Source of the DNA: Intrasporangium calvum DSM 43043
Lineage (GTDB): Bacteria; Actinomycetota; Actinomycetes; Actinomycetales; Dermatophilaceae
NCBI RefSeq assembly: GCF_000184685.1
Contig: NC_014830.1
Span: forward strand, 3,844,001-3,908,000
DNA: 64,000 nt
Direction: 5' to 3'
Shown: in pieces, positions 51,295 to 60,202 of the stretch
Layout of the letters: every line of letters begins with the position of its first letter
Numbering within the stretch: position 1 is the first letter of the stretch
Made by a program: the position numbers and the translations under genes
The notes under the pieces: generated by a model
Database searches by the model: none
Told to the model about the DNA's origin: nothing
Seen by the model: the letters and a program-made list of their open reading frames with translations, nothing else

Positions 51295-52473
51295 ATGGCA
51301 CCCACGACACCCCTCGCCCCACTTCGGCTGTTCGACACCGACCACCTCATCGGGGAGGAGGACCGCGCCATCCGCGACGCCGTCCGGCACTTCGTCGACA
51401 CGAAGATCAAGCCCGACGTGGGCCAGTGGTACGAGACCGGCTCCCTGCCCGTCCGCGAGCTGGCCCAGGAGCTCGGCGAGCTCGGCGTCCTCGGCATGCA
51501 CCTCGAGGGCTACGGCTGTGCGGGCACGAGCGCCACCGCCTACGGGCTGGCCTGCATGGAGCTCGAGGCCGGCGACTCCGGCATCCGGTCCCTCGTGTCG
51601 GTGCAGGGCTCGCTCGCCATGTTCGCGATCTGGAAGCACGGCTCCGAGGAGCAGAAGCAGGAGTGGCTCCCGCGGTTGGCCGCCGGCGAGGCGATCGGCT
51701 GCTTCGGCCTGACCGAGCCGGACTTCGGCTCCAACCCCGGTGGCATGCGCACCCGCGCCCGGCGCGACGGCGACGACTGGATCCTCACCGGCAACAAGAT
51801 GTGGATCACCAACGGCTCCGTCGCCGACGTCGCAGTCGTCTGGGCCCAGACCGACGACCGGATCCGCGGCTTCGTCGTCCCGACCGACACGCCCGGCTTC
51901 TCCGCCCCTGAGATCAAGAAGAAGCTGTCCCTCCGCGCGTCGGTCACGAGCGAGCTCGTCCTCGACGAGGTGCGGCTCCCCGCGTCGGCGATCCTGCCTG
52001 AGGCCGCCGGCCTCTCCGGCCCCCTCTCCTGCCTCAACGAGGCGCGCTACGGCATCATCTTCGGCTCGCTGGGCGCCGCCCGGGACAGCCTCGAGACGGC
52101 GATCACCTACGCCCTTGAGCGGCAGATCTTCGACCGCCCCCTGGCCGCCTTCCAGCTGACCCAGGCCAAGCTCGCCGACATGGCGCTCGAGCTGGGCAAG
52201 GGGATGCTCCTCGCCCTGCACCTGGGCCGGCTCAAGGACGAGGGCCTGCTCCAGTCCAACCAGGTCAGCCTCGGCAAGCTGAACAACGTCCGCGAGTCCA
52301 TCGCCATCGCCCGCGAGTGCCGCACCATCCTCGGGGCCGCCGGCATCACGCTCGAGTACCCGGTCATGCGCCACGCGAACAACCTCGAGTCGGTCCTCAC
52401 CTACGAGGGCACCTCCGAGGTCCACCAGCTAGTCATCGGCCAGGCCCTGACCGGTGAGGCCGCCTTCCGCTGA
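51295..52473 (+). CDS. Acyl-CoA dehydrogenase (glutaryl-CoA dehydrogenase-like)
   Basis: This 392-residue protein has the ACAD three-domain plan: AIGCFGLTEPDFGSNPGGMR (FAD/substrate loop), WILTGNKMWITNGSVADVAV, ALERQIFDRPLAAFQLTQAK and a catalytic-Glu region LESVLTYEGTSEVHQLVIGQ at about residue 370. The TYEGT-V/I-H ending and overall similarity resemble glutaryl-CoA dehydrogenases. Typical GCDH reads MNLEAVNTYEGTHDIH, so an ordinary short-chain ACAD remains possible. It passes electrons to ETF. Regulated by the divergent TetR, by position. Confidence 0.85.
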   Translation: MAPTTPLAPLRLFDTDHLIGEEDRAIRDAVRHFVDTKIKPDVGQWYETGSLPVRELAQELGELGVLGMHLEGYGCAGTSATAYGLACMELEAGDSGIRSLVSVQGSLAMFAIWKHGSEEQKQEWLPRLAAGEAIGCFGLTEPDFGSNPGGMRTRARRDGDDWILTGNKMWITNGSVADVAVVWAQTDDRIRGFVVPTDTPGFSAPEIKKKLSLRASVTSELVLDEVRLPASAILPEAAGLSGPLSCLNEARYGIIFGSLGAARDSLETAITYALERQIFDRPLAAFQLTQAKLADMALELGKGMLLALHLGRLKDEGLLQSNQVSLGKLNNVRESIAIARECRTILGAAGITLEYPVMRHANNLESVLTYEGTSEVHQLVIGQALTGEAAFR

Positions 52474-52546
52474 GGCTGCGGGAACGCGGAGCGGCCCGCC
52501 GCCGTTGGACTGATCACAGGCTCACCACAGGGGTAAGGAGACCACG

Positions 52547-52900
52547 GTGACGTTCAGCGAGCAGATGAAGCAGAAGGCCGACGAGGTCGACCTGCAGGCC
52601 AAGGCCAAGGAGTTCGGCAACGCCCTGGTCGAGGTCGTCAAGGCGGCAGCGGGTCTCGCCGCAGGCTACGCGGCGGAGAACCGTGACAAGGTCGACGACG
52701 TCCTCGACAAGGCGGCCCGGACCGTCGACGCGCGCACCGGTGGCAAGCATGCGGACACCGTGACCAAGGTCCGCGAGCAGGTCGACAAGGGCATCACCAA
52801 GCTCGTCGAGCAGAAGGACGCTGCGCCGGCGCCGACCGTGCCCGAGGACAGGTACTCGGCCTTCGACGACGACGACGCTCCCGAGGGGTCGCCGTCCTGA
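52547..52900 (+). CDS. Small helical protein (Rv0909-like antitoxin family?)
   Basis: The GTG start gives 117 residues: a charged helical region (QMKQKADEVDLQAKAKEFGN, LVEVVKAAAGLAAGYAAEN) followed by VDDVLDKAARTVDARTGGKH and VTKVREQVDKGITKLVEQ, then an acidic tail. The DKAARxVDxRTGGKxADxV part resembles the Rv0909/MT0933 antitoxin-type family of mycobacteria. No toxin gene is adjacent, so it may have another role. AAGGAGACCACG gives a good ribosome-binding site. Confidence 0.65.
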   Translation: MTFSEQMKQKADEVDLQAKAKEFGNALVEVVKAAAGLAAGYAAENRDKVDDVLDKAARTVDARTGGKHADTVTKVREQVDKGITKLVEQKDAAPAPTVPEDRYSAFDDDDAPEGSPS

Positions 52901-53094
52901 GGCGCCGCCCGAACCCACAGAGGCCCGCCCCGGGGATAGGGTGACAAAAGCCGTTCTGGGTAGAAGATGGGTGGCGCAGGACGCCAATACCACACGGCGT
53001 CGAAGTGACCCACCCGCCCCAGCACCCGCGTATCATTCCCGTTGACGAAGGCCCCTGAGATGTCACAAGACGCGCACCTTCCGTCCGAAAGGCC

Positions 53095-54039
53095 ATGGGT
53101 GCCCGTGCCATGAACCGTCTCCAAGAGGGATTCGTCCTCGGCGACCGATACCGCCTCGAACAACGCATCGCGTCCGGCGGCATGGCCGACGTCTGGGCCG
53201 GCAGTGACGACGTGCTCAAGCGCCCGGTCGCGATCAAGATCATGCGCCCCGACTCCAAGCACGAGAAGCTCTTCGCCCTCCGGTTCCGCGACGAGGCGGT
53301 CCACTCGGCCGGCCTGAACCACAACAACATCGCCACGGTCTTCGACTACGGGGAGGACGACGGCCTCGCCTTCCTCGTCATGGAGCTCGTCGCCGGGGAG
53401 CCCCTGTCGCTCATCCTCCGCGAGCGCGCTCCCCTCCCCGCCGCAGAGGCCCGCTCGATCATGGGTCAGGCGGCGCTCGCGCTCGCCGTGGCCCACGAGG
53501 CCCGGGTCATCCACCGCGACGTCAAGCCGGCCAACATCCTGATCCGGCCCGACGGCGTCGTGAAGCTCACCGACTTCGGGATCGCCAGGGCCCTCGACGC
53601 CTCCGGCCACACCCAGCACGGCGAGATGCTCGGCACTCCCAACTACATCAGCCCTGAGCAGGCCATGGGCCAGCCCGCCACCGGCTCGAGCGACCTGTAC
53701 GCGCTCGGCGTCGTGGGCCACGAGATGCTCTCCGGGTCGCGCCCCTTCGACCGCGGCACCCCCATCGCCACCGCGCTCAGCCATGTCAACGAGCCTCCCC
53801 CGCCGCTGCCGGAGGACGTCCCGGACGACCTCGCGCAGGTGATCAACGACTGTCTCCAGAAGAACCCCGCCGACCGGCCCCCGAACGCCGCTGCGGTCGC
53901 CGTTCGTCTCGGTCTCGGTGACCAGGAGGTGGCCGGCCTGGCCCTCGGCTTGGCCCGGGCCCTGAACGGGGTGCCCGACGAGATGCTGGCCCCCGAGGAG
54001 GTCCCCACCCAGGGGATGCCCTCACCCGCGGACCACTGA
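53095..54039 (+). CDS. Serine/threonine protein kinase (Pkn type, soluble)
   Basis: This 314-residue Hanks-type kinase has a Gly loop in IASGGMADVWAG, Lys in RPVAIKIMRP, a catalytic loop VIHRDVKPANILI near residue 139, a DFG motif in KLTDFGIARA and an APE-like YISPEQAMG. The domain ends near residue 270 and is followed only by a short acidic tail. There is no transmembrane helix or PASTA domain, unlike PknA/B, so it is probably cytoplasmic. ATG at 53095 is used; 53110 is an equal alternative. The target is unknown. Confidence 0.9.
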   Translation: MGARAMNRLQEGFVLGDRYRLEQRIASGGMADVWAGSDDVLKRPVAIKIMRPDSKHEKLFALRFRDEAVHSAGLNHNNIATVFDYGEDDGLAFLVMELVAGEPLSLILRERAPLPAAEARSIMGQAALALAVAHEARVIHRDVKPANILIRPDGVVKLTDFGIARALDASGHTQHGEMLGTPNYISPEQAMGQPATGSSDLYALGVVGHEMLSGSRPFDRGTPIATALSHVNEPPPPLPEDVPDDLAQVINDCLQKNPADRPPNAAAVAVRLGLGDQEVAGLALGLARALNGVPDEMLAPEEVPTQGMPSPADH

Positions 54040-54043
54040 GGAG

Positions 54044-55309
54044 TCAGAAGGGCGGGGCCACCGCCGCCTGGGTCGCCGACGCGAGCAGGGCAGCCCGGAT
54101 CACCATCGCCTCCTCGGACTGCGTCGCGTCGAGGCCGGTCAGGTCGGCGCAGCGGCGGAGACGGTTGTCGACGCTGTTCGGGTGCAGGTGGAGCAGCTGC
54201 GCGGTGCGGCGCCGATCTCGACCCGTGTCGAGGTAGGTCCGCAGGGTCAGCAGCAGGTCCGGGCGATCGGTGAGGGGCGTCATCATCTCCTTGAGCCGGT
54301 CGCGGGCGGCGCTCGGCCGCATCAGCTGGTAGTCGATGAGCACGTCGTCGAGATCGTAGATGCCGGGCGGGCGGTGGGTCGCAAGGACGACGTCACAGAC
54401 GTCCCTGGCGAGGCGGGCCGCCTCGGGGACCCCGGCAGGTGCGGCTGCCGCCCACCCGGTGTAGATGGGTAGGTCGACGACGGCCTGCACCTGACGGTGG
54501 GTGAGGGCCAACCAGACCCGGTCGTCCATGGAGAACCAGTCGGACCCTGCGGGATAGGGGACGAAGGCGAGCCAACCGGAGCGTGGGGACGCCCAGAGCA
54601 CTGGCTCCTCGACGATTCGGGTCGCCTCGATCCGGATCCGGCGGATGGCCCGCCGCTGCGCCTCGTCGTCATCGAGGACCCCGTTCTCCCCGAGACTGAA
54701 GGCGACGACGATGTAGGCGGGGGGAAGTCGCACCCCGGCGCGCAACGCGGACTCGTCGCTCGCCGTGCCCGCGAGCAGGTCCGCGACCAGGGTCTGCCTC
54801 GTCGCCAGCTCCTCACCGAGGACCGACTGGCGCTCGGTCGTGTAGCCGGTCGCCACCGCGACAGCCACGAGCCGGACCAGGTCGAAGCCCAGGGCCTGGA
54901 CGGCGATCACGGTCGACGCATCGCCCGGACCCGCCAGGCGGGCCAGGTGCTCGGTCACCACGGCGAAGCCGATGTGAAAGGCGGACATGACCTCTTCCAT
55001 CGGGATGCCGGACGTCGCGCGGCGCTCGGCCGTCTGGCGGACCGGCGCGAGCATGGCCGCGTCGGGGAGCTCGCGGCGACGGAACGACTCGACGTAGTAG
55101 TCGACGAAGCGGTGGGACATGGTCAGCATCGGGCCGGTCGGCTCGTCGCTGGTGACGCGCGCGTAGCTCGGCAGCTCGGTGCCGAGCCGACGGACCATCT
55201 CCGCGACCAGTTCCGCACGGTCGCGCTCCACGACCTCGCTGAGCGGCTCGGCACCCAGGAGCAACGGGGCGCGCTGCCATGGCACCAACCCGTCCGCACT
55301 GTGATCCAT
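54044..55309 (-). CDS. PucR/CdaR-type transcriptional regulator
   Basis: This 421-residue protein has a helical N-terminal sensor region (FVDYYVESFRRRELPDAAML, IGFAVVTEHLARLAG) and a GGDEF-like middle. The C-terminal PucR HTH_30 domain reads LLLTLRTYLDTGRDRRRTAQLLHLHPNSVDNRLRRCADL. These regulators respond to small metabolites such as purine breakdown products or sugar acids. ATG at 55309 or the GTG one codon upstream may be the start. It runs convergently to the kinase gene, with 4 bp between stops. Confidence 0.85.
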   Translation of the reverse strand: MDHSADGLVPWQRAPLLLGAEPLSEVVERDRAELVAEMVRRLGTELPSYARVTSDEPTGPMLTMSHRFVDYYVESFRRRELPDAAMLAPVRQTAERRATSGIPMEEVMSAFHIGFAVVTEHLARLAGPGDASTVIAVQALGFDLVRLVAVAVATGYTTERQSVLGEELATRQTLVADLLAGTASDESALRAGVRLPPAYIVVAFSLGENGVLDDDEAQRRAIRRIRIEATRIVEEPVLWASPRSGWLAFVPYPAGSDWFSMDDRVWLALTHRQVQAVVDLPIYTGWAAAAPAGVPEAARLARDVCDVVLATHRPPGIYDLDDVLIDYQLMRPSAARDRLKEMMTPLTDRPDLLLTLRTYLDTGRDRRRTAQLLHLHPNSVDNRLRRCADLTGLDATQSEEAMVIRAALLASATQAAVAPPF

Positions 55310-55672
55310 CACAACCTCCCCGCCAAAAGACTAGGGCATGTCCCATTTCGCGCGATTGGATCAAGAGAGGACCATGGGATGTACCCCACCCCTGCATGTC
55401 CGCGCCGCTCTGGCAGCGTCGACGATCGCAGCGGGAGCCGAACGTGCTGCGCCACGACGGCGGAGGATGCACCGAGGCGGGTCCGTGGCCGACCTCCACC
55501 GGCCGCGGGCCCCAGCGGCGCCGGCGGACCCCCCCGGGTCCACCGAGGTGCTCGGCGACTTCTTGGGTCGCCCTCGCATGCGAGGCGTCGACCGCCTGCG
55601 CCAACCCGGTGGAGGTCCGGGCCTTCCAGTCAGCCTGAGCGGACAGACGAGCGAACCCGGTGGACCGAGAGG
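55310..55672. other. Gene-free stretch
   Basis: In these 363 bases I see no convincing gene, RNA or repeat. The stretch GTCCCATTTCGCGCGATTGG near 55339, less GC-rich than its surroundings, is a plausible promoter region for the PucR-type gene, but no clear -35/-10 pair can be assigned. Confidence 0.4.
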
Positions 55673-57058
55673 TCAGTGGGCGGCGGCAGCAGTCTGTGAC
55701 CGAGCAGTCACCAGTCGGTCGAGCGTGTCGCGGACGGCGGCCTCGAGCCCTCCCGGGACCTGCTCGCGCAGCTCGTAGCGGGCTCGGACGAGCGGCTTGC
55801 TGACGCTGAGCAGCCGGCTGAGGTCGATGGGCGTCCCGGACACCACGGCATCGGCGTCGGTGGCCGCGATCGTCGCTTCGATCGTCGCCTCGAGGTCGCG
55901 GATCTGCGCTGGCCCGTAGCCCATGGCCGGCAGGATCCCGACCGCGTTCGAGTACTTGGCATAGGTGTAGGCGAGGGACCCGACGGCGTACGGACTGGGG
56001 TCGATGATCTCGGCCGCACCGACCGCTCGGGCGCCCACGACGGCGGCCCCGTACGTCATCGAGCCGTGGGTCAGGGTCGGCCCGTCCTCGATGCAGATGA
56101 CCCGCTTGCCCGCGACGGCGCTGACGTCCTCGACCGTGACCGGGCTGTCGGCGCGGATGATCCGGGCGCGCGGGTTGAGCCGTCGCGACGTCTGCTCGAC
56201 GGCCTCGATGTCCGACGCCTGGGCGCTGTCGCACTTGTTGACGATGACGACGTCCGCCATGAGCAGGTTCGCCTCACCGGGGTGGTAGGTCTCCTCGTTC
56301 CCGGGTCGGAGCGGGTCGACGAGGACGATGTGGAGATCGGGGGCGTAGAAGGGCAGGTCGTTGTTGCCCCCGTCCCAGAGGATGACGTCGGCCTCCTCCT
56401 CGGCCTGCCGGATGATCTGCTCGTAGTCCACCCCGGCGTACACGACGAACCCGTTGTCGATGTGCGGCTCGTACTCCTCGCGCTCCTCGATCGTCGTCTC
56501 GTGACGGTCGAGGTCCGCGTAGGTCTCGAACCGCTGGCAGGCCTGGGCCGCAAGGTTGCCGTACGGCATCGGGTGACGGATGGCGACGACCTTCTGGTCG
56601 AGGTCGCGCAGGATCCGCGAGAGGTACCGGGTCGTCTGGCTCTTGCCGACGCCCGTACGCACCGCGGTCACGGCGATGACCGGCCGACGACTGCGCAGCA
56701 TCGTGCTCCGCGCACTCTGGAGCCAGAAGTCCGCCCCCGCAGCGATGCAGCGCGAGCCGATGTGCATGACCTGCTCGTGCGGGACGTCGGAATAGGCGAA
56801 CACCGCGACGTCGGGGCTCTCGCGGCGGAGGAGGCCCTCGAGCTCGGCCTCCTCGACGATCGGGATCCCCGATGGGTAGAGGCCGCCGGCGAGCTCCGGC
56901 GGGTAGGTGCGTCCGTCGATGTCGGGAATCTGCGTGGCGGTGAAGGCGACGACCTCGTAGGCGGGGTCGTCCCGGAAGACCACGTTGAAGTTGTGAAAGT
57001 CGCGGCCGGCGGCCCCGAGGATGACTACCTTGCGGACGGTGTTCCTGGAAGTGCTCAC
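55673..57058 (-). CDS. Cyclic 2,3-diphosphoglycerate synthetase-like GTPase (COG2403)
   Basis: This 461-residue protein has an N-terminal Rossmann-like domain (VVILGAAGRDFHNFNVVFRD), an internal P-loop AVTAVRTGVGKSQTTRYLSR near residue 135, Walker-B-like ILWDGGNNDLPFY, a switch VIVNKCDSAQ (NKxD) and a C-terminal LPAMGYGPAQIRDLEATI. It matches the protein family named after archaeal cyclic 2,3-bisphosphoglycerate synthetase; whether bacterial members make that compound is not established. GTG at 57058 follows GGAGG at 6 bp. The gene is divergent from ornithine aminotransferase. Confidence 0.82.
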   Translation of the reverse strand: MSTSRNTVRKVVILGAAGRDFHNFNVVFRDDPAYEVVAFTATQIPDIDGRTYPPELAGGLYPSGIPIVEEAELEGLLRRESPDVAVFAYSDVPHEQVMHIGSRCIAAGADFWLQSARSTMLRSRRPVIAVTAVRTGVGKSQTTRYLSRILRDLDQKVVAIRHPMPYGNLAAQACQRFETYADLDRHETTIEEREEYEPHIDNGFVVYAGVDYEQIIRQAEEEADVILWDGGNNDLPFYAPDLHIVLVDPLRPGNEETYHPGEANLLMADVVIVNKCDSAQASDIEAVEQTSRRLNPRARIIRADSPVTVEDVSAVAGKRVICIEDGPTLTHGSMTYGAAVVGARAVGAAEIIDPSPYAVGSLAYTYAKYSNAVGILPAMGYGPAQIRDLEATIEATIAATDADAVVSGTPIDLSRLLSVSKPLVRARYELREQVPGGLEAAVRDTLDRLVTARSQTAAAAH

Positions 57059-57247
57059 GACGAACCTCCGGCTGCGGTCGCCGACGGACCGACACACCCG
57101 GACTGGGTAGTCCTGGCCTCGGCCACCCGCCGACGCCAGTGTATGCCGACGCCGCCGCCGGACCACCTCAGGGAACTGAGACCCGGCTCACGATGAGGGC
57201 CCTCGGAAACCCTTGTGGCCGCCGCGTCTGCGGGGAACGCTGGGCCC

Positions 57248-58462
57248 ATGCAGACCGTCGATGTCAGCTCCCACGAGGAGCACCTGTCCCTGGCCGAGCA
57301 GTGGGTGGCCCGCAACTACAACCCCCTGCCCGTCGTCATCGCGAGCGCCCACGGAGCGTGGGTCGTGGATGTGGCGGGGCGGCGTTATCTCGACGCCCTC
57401 GCCGGCTACTCCGCGCTCAACTTCGGCCATCTGCACCCAGCTCTCGTGGCGGCCGCCCAGCAGCAGCTCGGCCGGCTGACGCTGACGAGTCGCGCCTTCC
57501 ACAGCGACCAGCTGGCGCCGTTCTGCCGTGACCTCGCCGAGCTCGCGGGCAAGGAGCTCGTCCTGCCGATGAACACCGGCGCCGAGGCGGTCGAGACGGC
57601 GATCAAGACGGCGCGACGCTGGGGCTACCTCGTCAAGGGAGTGCCGGACGGCCAGGCCCGCATCATCGTGATGGGCGGCAACTTCCACGGACGCACGACC
57701 ACGATCGTCAGCTTCTCGGACGACCCCCTCGCGCACGACCACTACGGTCCGTACACCCCTGGGTTCGACCTCGTGCCCTATGGCGACATCGCCGCGATCG
57801 AGGCTGCGATCACCGACGACACCGTCGCGGTCCTCCTCGAGCCGATCCAGGGCGAGGGCGGCGTGGTCATCCCACCAGCCGGCTTCCTCCGCCAGGTCCG
57901 CGAGCTGACCACGCGTCGCGGGATCCTCATGGTGGCCGACGAGATCCAGTCGGGTCTGGGGCGGACGGGCACGACGTTCGCCTGCGACCTCGAGGACGTC
58001 GTCCCCGACATCTACATTCTCGGCAAGGCACTGGGCGGGGGCATCGTGCCGGTGTCGGCAGTCGTGGCTGACGCGGACGTCCTCGGTGTCATCACGCCGG
58101 GCAGCCACGGGTCGACGTTCGGCGGGAACCCCTTGGCGGCAGCGATCGGCCGTGCCGTCGTCTCGCTCCTCGCCACCGGCGAGTACCAGGAGCGGGCAGC
58201 GCGACTGGGCAAGGTGCTGCAGGACGGGCTCGAGTCGCTCGTCGGTCGAGGAGTGGAGCGGGTCCGCGTCCGTGGGCTGTGGGCCGGCATCGACGTCGAC
58301 CCCGCTCTGGCGTCGGGCCGGGAGATCTGCGAACGACTCCTCGTCGAGGGCGTGCTCGCCAAGGACACGCACGGCTCGACGCTGCGCCTGGCGCCGCCGC
58401 TGGTCATCGAGGAGGGGGAGGTCGAGCTGCTCGTGGACAGCCTGGCCCGAACCCTCAGGTGA
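57248..58462 (+). CDS. rocD: Ornithine--oxo-acid aminotransferase
   Basis: This 404-residue class III aminotransferase starts EEHLSLAEQWVARNYNPLPV, the usual RocD N-terminus. It has VLPMNTGAEAVETAIKTARR (PLP phosphate site), VLLEPIQGEGGVVIPPAGFL, VADEIQSGLGRTGT and the Schiff-base Lys in YILGKALGGGIVPVSAV near residue 259. It transfers the delta-amino group of ornithine to 2-oxoglutarate, giving glutamate semialdehyde, in arginine breakdown or proline synthesis. ATG at 57248 fits. No other arginine genes are adjacent. Confidence 0.9.
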   Translation: MQTVDVSSHEEHLSLAEQWVARNYNPLPVVIASAHGAWVVDVAGRRYLDALAGYSALNFGHLHPALVAAAQQQLGRLTLTSRAFHSDQLAPFCRDLAELAGKELVLPMNTGAEAVETAIKTARRWGYLVKGVPDGQARIIVMGGNFHGRTTTIVSFSDDPLAHDHYGPYTPGFDLVPYGDIAAIEAAITDDTVAVLLEPIQGEGGVVIPPAGFLRQVRELTTRRGILMVADEIQSGLGRTGTTFACDLEDVVPDIYILGKALGGGIVPVSAVVADADVLGVITPGSHGSTFGGNPLAAAIGRAVVSLLATGEYQERAARLGKVLQDGLESLVGRGVERVRVRGLWAGIDVDPALASGREICERLLVEGVLAKDTHGSTLRLAPPLVIEEGEVELLVDSLARTLR

Positions 58463-58511
58463 TTCCGGAGCGGCCCGCTGGAGGGCTGGGCTGGGCTGGA
58501 CGCGGGCTGGC

Positions 58512-58859
58512 CTAGACGGTGGAGCGGCGCGGGTGGTGGTCCGCGCGCCGCGTCACGTTGGAGCGCAGCTGCGACAGCACCTTGGCCTCGGCATCGTTGA
58601 GCGCGTCCTTGGGGTCGGTCAGGTCCGAGACACCGACCATGGCCGGAAGTCCTTGCACGTGCAGCTCCAGCGAGGTGCGCATGCCAGGCTGCCCCCGGTC
58701 CTTGAACCGCAGCCCGATGTCGACCATCTGCGGGTCGAACCGGGACAGCTGGGCGAAGAGCTGGGCGAGAGCCCGCTCGATGAACCCCAGGTCGTCGGTC
58801 GTGGCGCCGTCCTCGAGGCGGACGCGGCCGATGAGGGCGTGGCTGGCTCCGGCGTTCAT
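58512..58859 (-). CDS. HPF/RaiA-like small protein
   Basis: The 115-residue protein has SHALIGRVRLEDGATTDDLG and FIERALAQLFAQLSRFDPQM, with MVDIGLRFKDRGQPGMRTSL and ELHVQGLPAMVG following. The fold pattern (beta-alpha-beta-beta-beta-alpha, acidic-basic alternation) and the ending of basic and His residues recall HPF/sigma-54-modulation proteins that bind idle ribosomes. The match is weak and a family assignment would need a search. AAGGAG precedes the ATG. Confidence 0.45.
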   Translation of the reverse strand: MNAGASHALIGRVRLEDGATTDDLGFIERALAQLFAQLSRFDPQMVDIGLRFKDRGQPGMRTSLELHVQGLPAMVGVSDLTDPKDALNDAEAKVLSQLRSNVTRRADHHPRRSTV

Positions 58860-59088
58860 GTGGACGCTCCTTCAGCGGGGTGACGGCTCTGCGCTCCCAC
58901 CTTCAGTCTATGAACCGAACTGTGTGACATACGGATCGGAACGGGTGAGACGGGTCACCCCTACCCAGGCCGGTCCCGCTTCACGCCGCCGTGCCCGCTT
59001 CCGGCACGAGCCTGCCCGAGCCCGCACAGGCACGGCCGACGTCCGGGCGACGTCCGTCAGGGTCCCGGCTTTCATGGGAGGCTGAGGT

Positions 59089-60168
59089 ATGCGGTCCCAC
59101 TGCGCCCTCTACGTCGACGCCGGCTACCTCCTCGCGGCCGCGGCGACCCGCGTGACGGGGACCAGCCTGCGGGGCAGCGTCGTCATCTCCTACCCCGACC
59201 TGGTCACGGGGCTCGTCGATCAGGCGGAGTCCCTGAGCGGGCTCCCCCTGCTCCGGCTCAACTGGTACGACTCCGGCAACCGCCCGGGTGGCGCCCCGGA
59301 CGCGACGCAGGAGTCCATCGGCATGCTGCCGCGGGTCAAGCTGCGGCTGGGGCGGACGTCGCCACACGGCGAGCAGAAGGGTGTCGACCTGCGCATCGGC
59401 CTCGACCTGGCCGCGCACGGGCGCAACCACGTCGTCGACATCATGTACCTGGTCTCCGGCGACGATGACCTGTCCGAGGCGGTGGAGGAGGCGCAGAGCC
59501 ACGGCGCCCAGGTCGTCATCCTCGCCGTGCCGGACCAGTCCGGCCGGCCGCACGCGGTGTCGAACCACCTCGTCCGCGAGTCCGACGGCCTCGAGCTGGT
59601 CCAGCCCGCCACGATTGACGACACGATCCGCCCGCGCCAGCACCAGCCGGAGACGCAGGGGACGCTGTCCCCCGAGGCGGCCGGTGTCGTCGTACCGCTC
59701 CCGGGACCGCGCTCGGTCCCCCGGCCCAGTGCGGAAGACGCTGACGAGCCCGCTCTCTCCCCCGGGGGCGAGCCCGAGCGCCCGACGCCGGCGATCCTCG
59801 CGCACAGCAGGCCGCAGCACACGGCAGGCACCAGCGGCTCGGTGGGAGCAGGCGCCGTTGGCGGTGGGAGCAAGGTGGCCTGGTCGAGCAGCAGCGACCA
59901 CCCGGTGCTCCGGGCCCACACGCTCTCCCCCGCGATGATCGAGATGATCGACGACGTCTGTCGCGGAGTCGTGACCGCCTGGCGTGCCGCGGCGACGAAG
60001 GAGGACCACCGCCGGGTGATGAGCGAGCGACCTTTCATCCCCAGCGATCTCGACCGGACTCTGCTGACCGACCTGTCGGCCCGGCTCGACGTGTACGACA
60101 TCCCCGACGAGATCCGCTACCGGCTGCGCGAACAGTTCTGGGACGCGGTCGACGAGCTGGGTCACTGA
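59089..60168 (+). CDS. NYN-domain protein (PIN-like ribonuclease fold)
   Basis: The first 180 residues form a NYN domain with acidic residues in ALYVDAGYLLAAA, KGVDLRIGLDLAAHGR and YLVSGDDDLSEAVEEAQSHG, then VSNHLVRESDGLELV. NYN proteins are metal-dependent RNases in the PIN superfamily. The middle (about residues 190-280) is disordered and rich in Pro/Gly/Ser, and the last 80 residues form a helical domain (MIEMIDDVCRGVVTAWRAAA, IRYRLREQFWDAVDEL). ATG at 59089 follows GGGAGGCTGAGGT. The target is unknown. Confidence 0.85.
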   Translation: MRSHCALYVDAGYLLAAAATRVTGTSLRGSVVISYPDLVTGLVDQAESLSGLPLLRLNWYDSGNRPGGAPDATQESIGMLPRVKLRLGRTSPHGEQKGVDLRIGLDLAAHGRNHVVDIMYLVSGDDDLSEAVEEAQSHGAQVVILAVPDQSGRPHAVSNHLVRESDGLELVQPATIDDTIRPRQHQPETQGTLSPEAAGVVVPLPGPRSVPRPSAEDADEPALSPGGEPERPTPAILAHSRPQHTAGTSGSVGAGAVGGGSKVAWSSSSDHPVLRAHTLSPAMIEMIDDVCRGVVTAWRAAATKEDHRRVMSERPFIPSDLDRTLLTDLSARLDVYDIPDEIRYRLREQFWDAVDELGH

Positions 60169-60202
60169 GGCGAGGCGCCTTCTCGGCCGGGGACTCCCGA
60201 GG

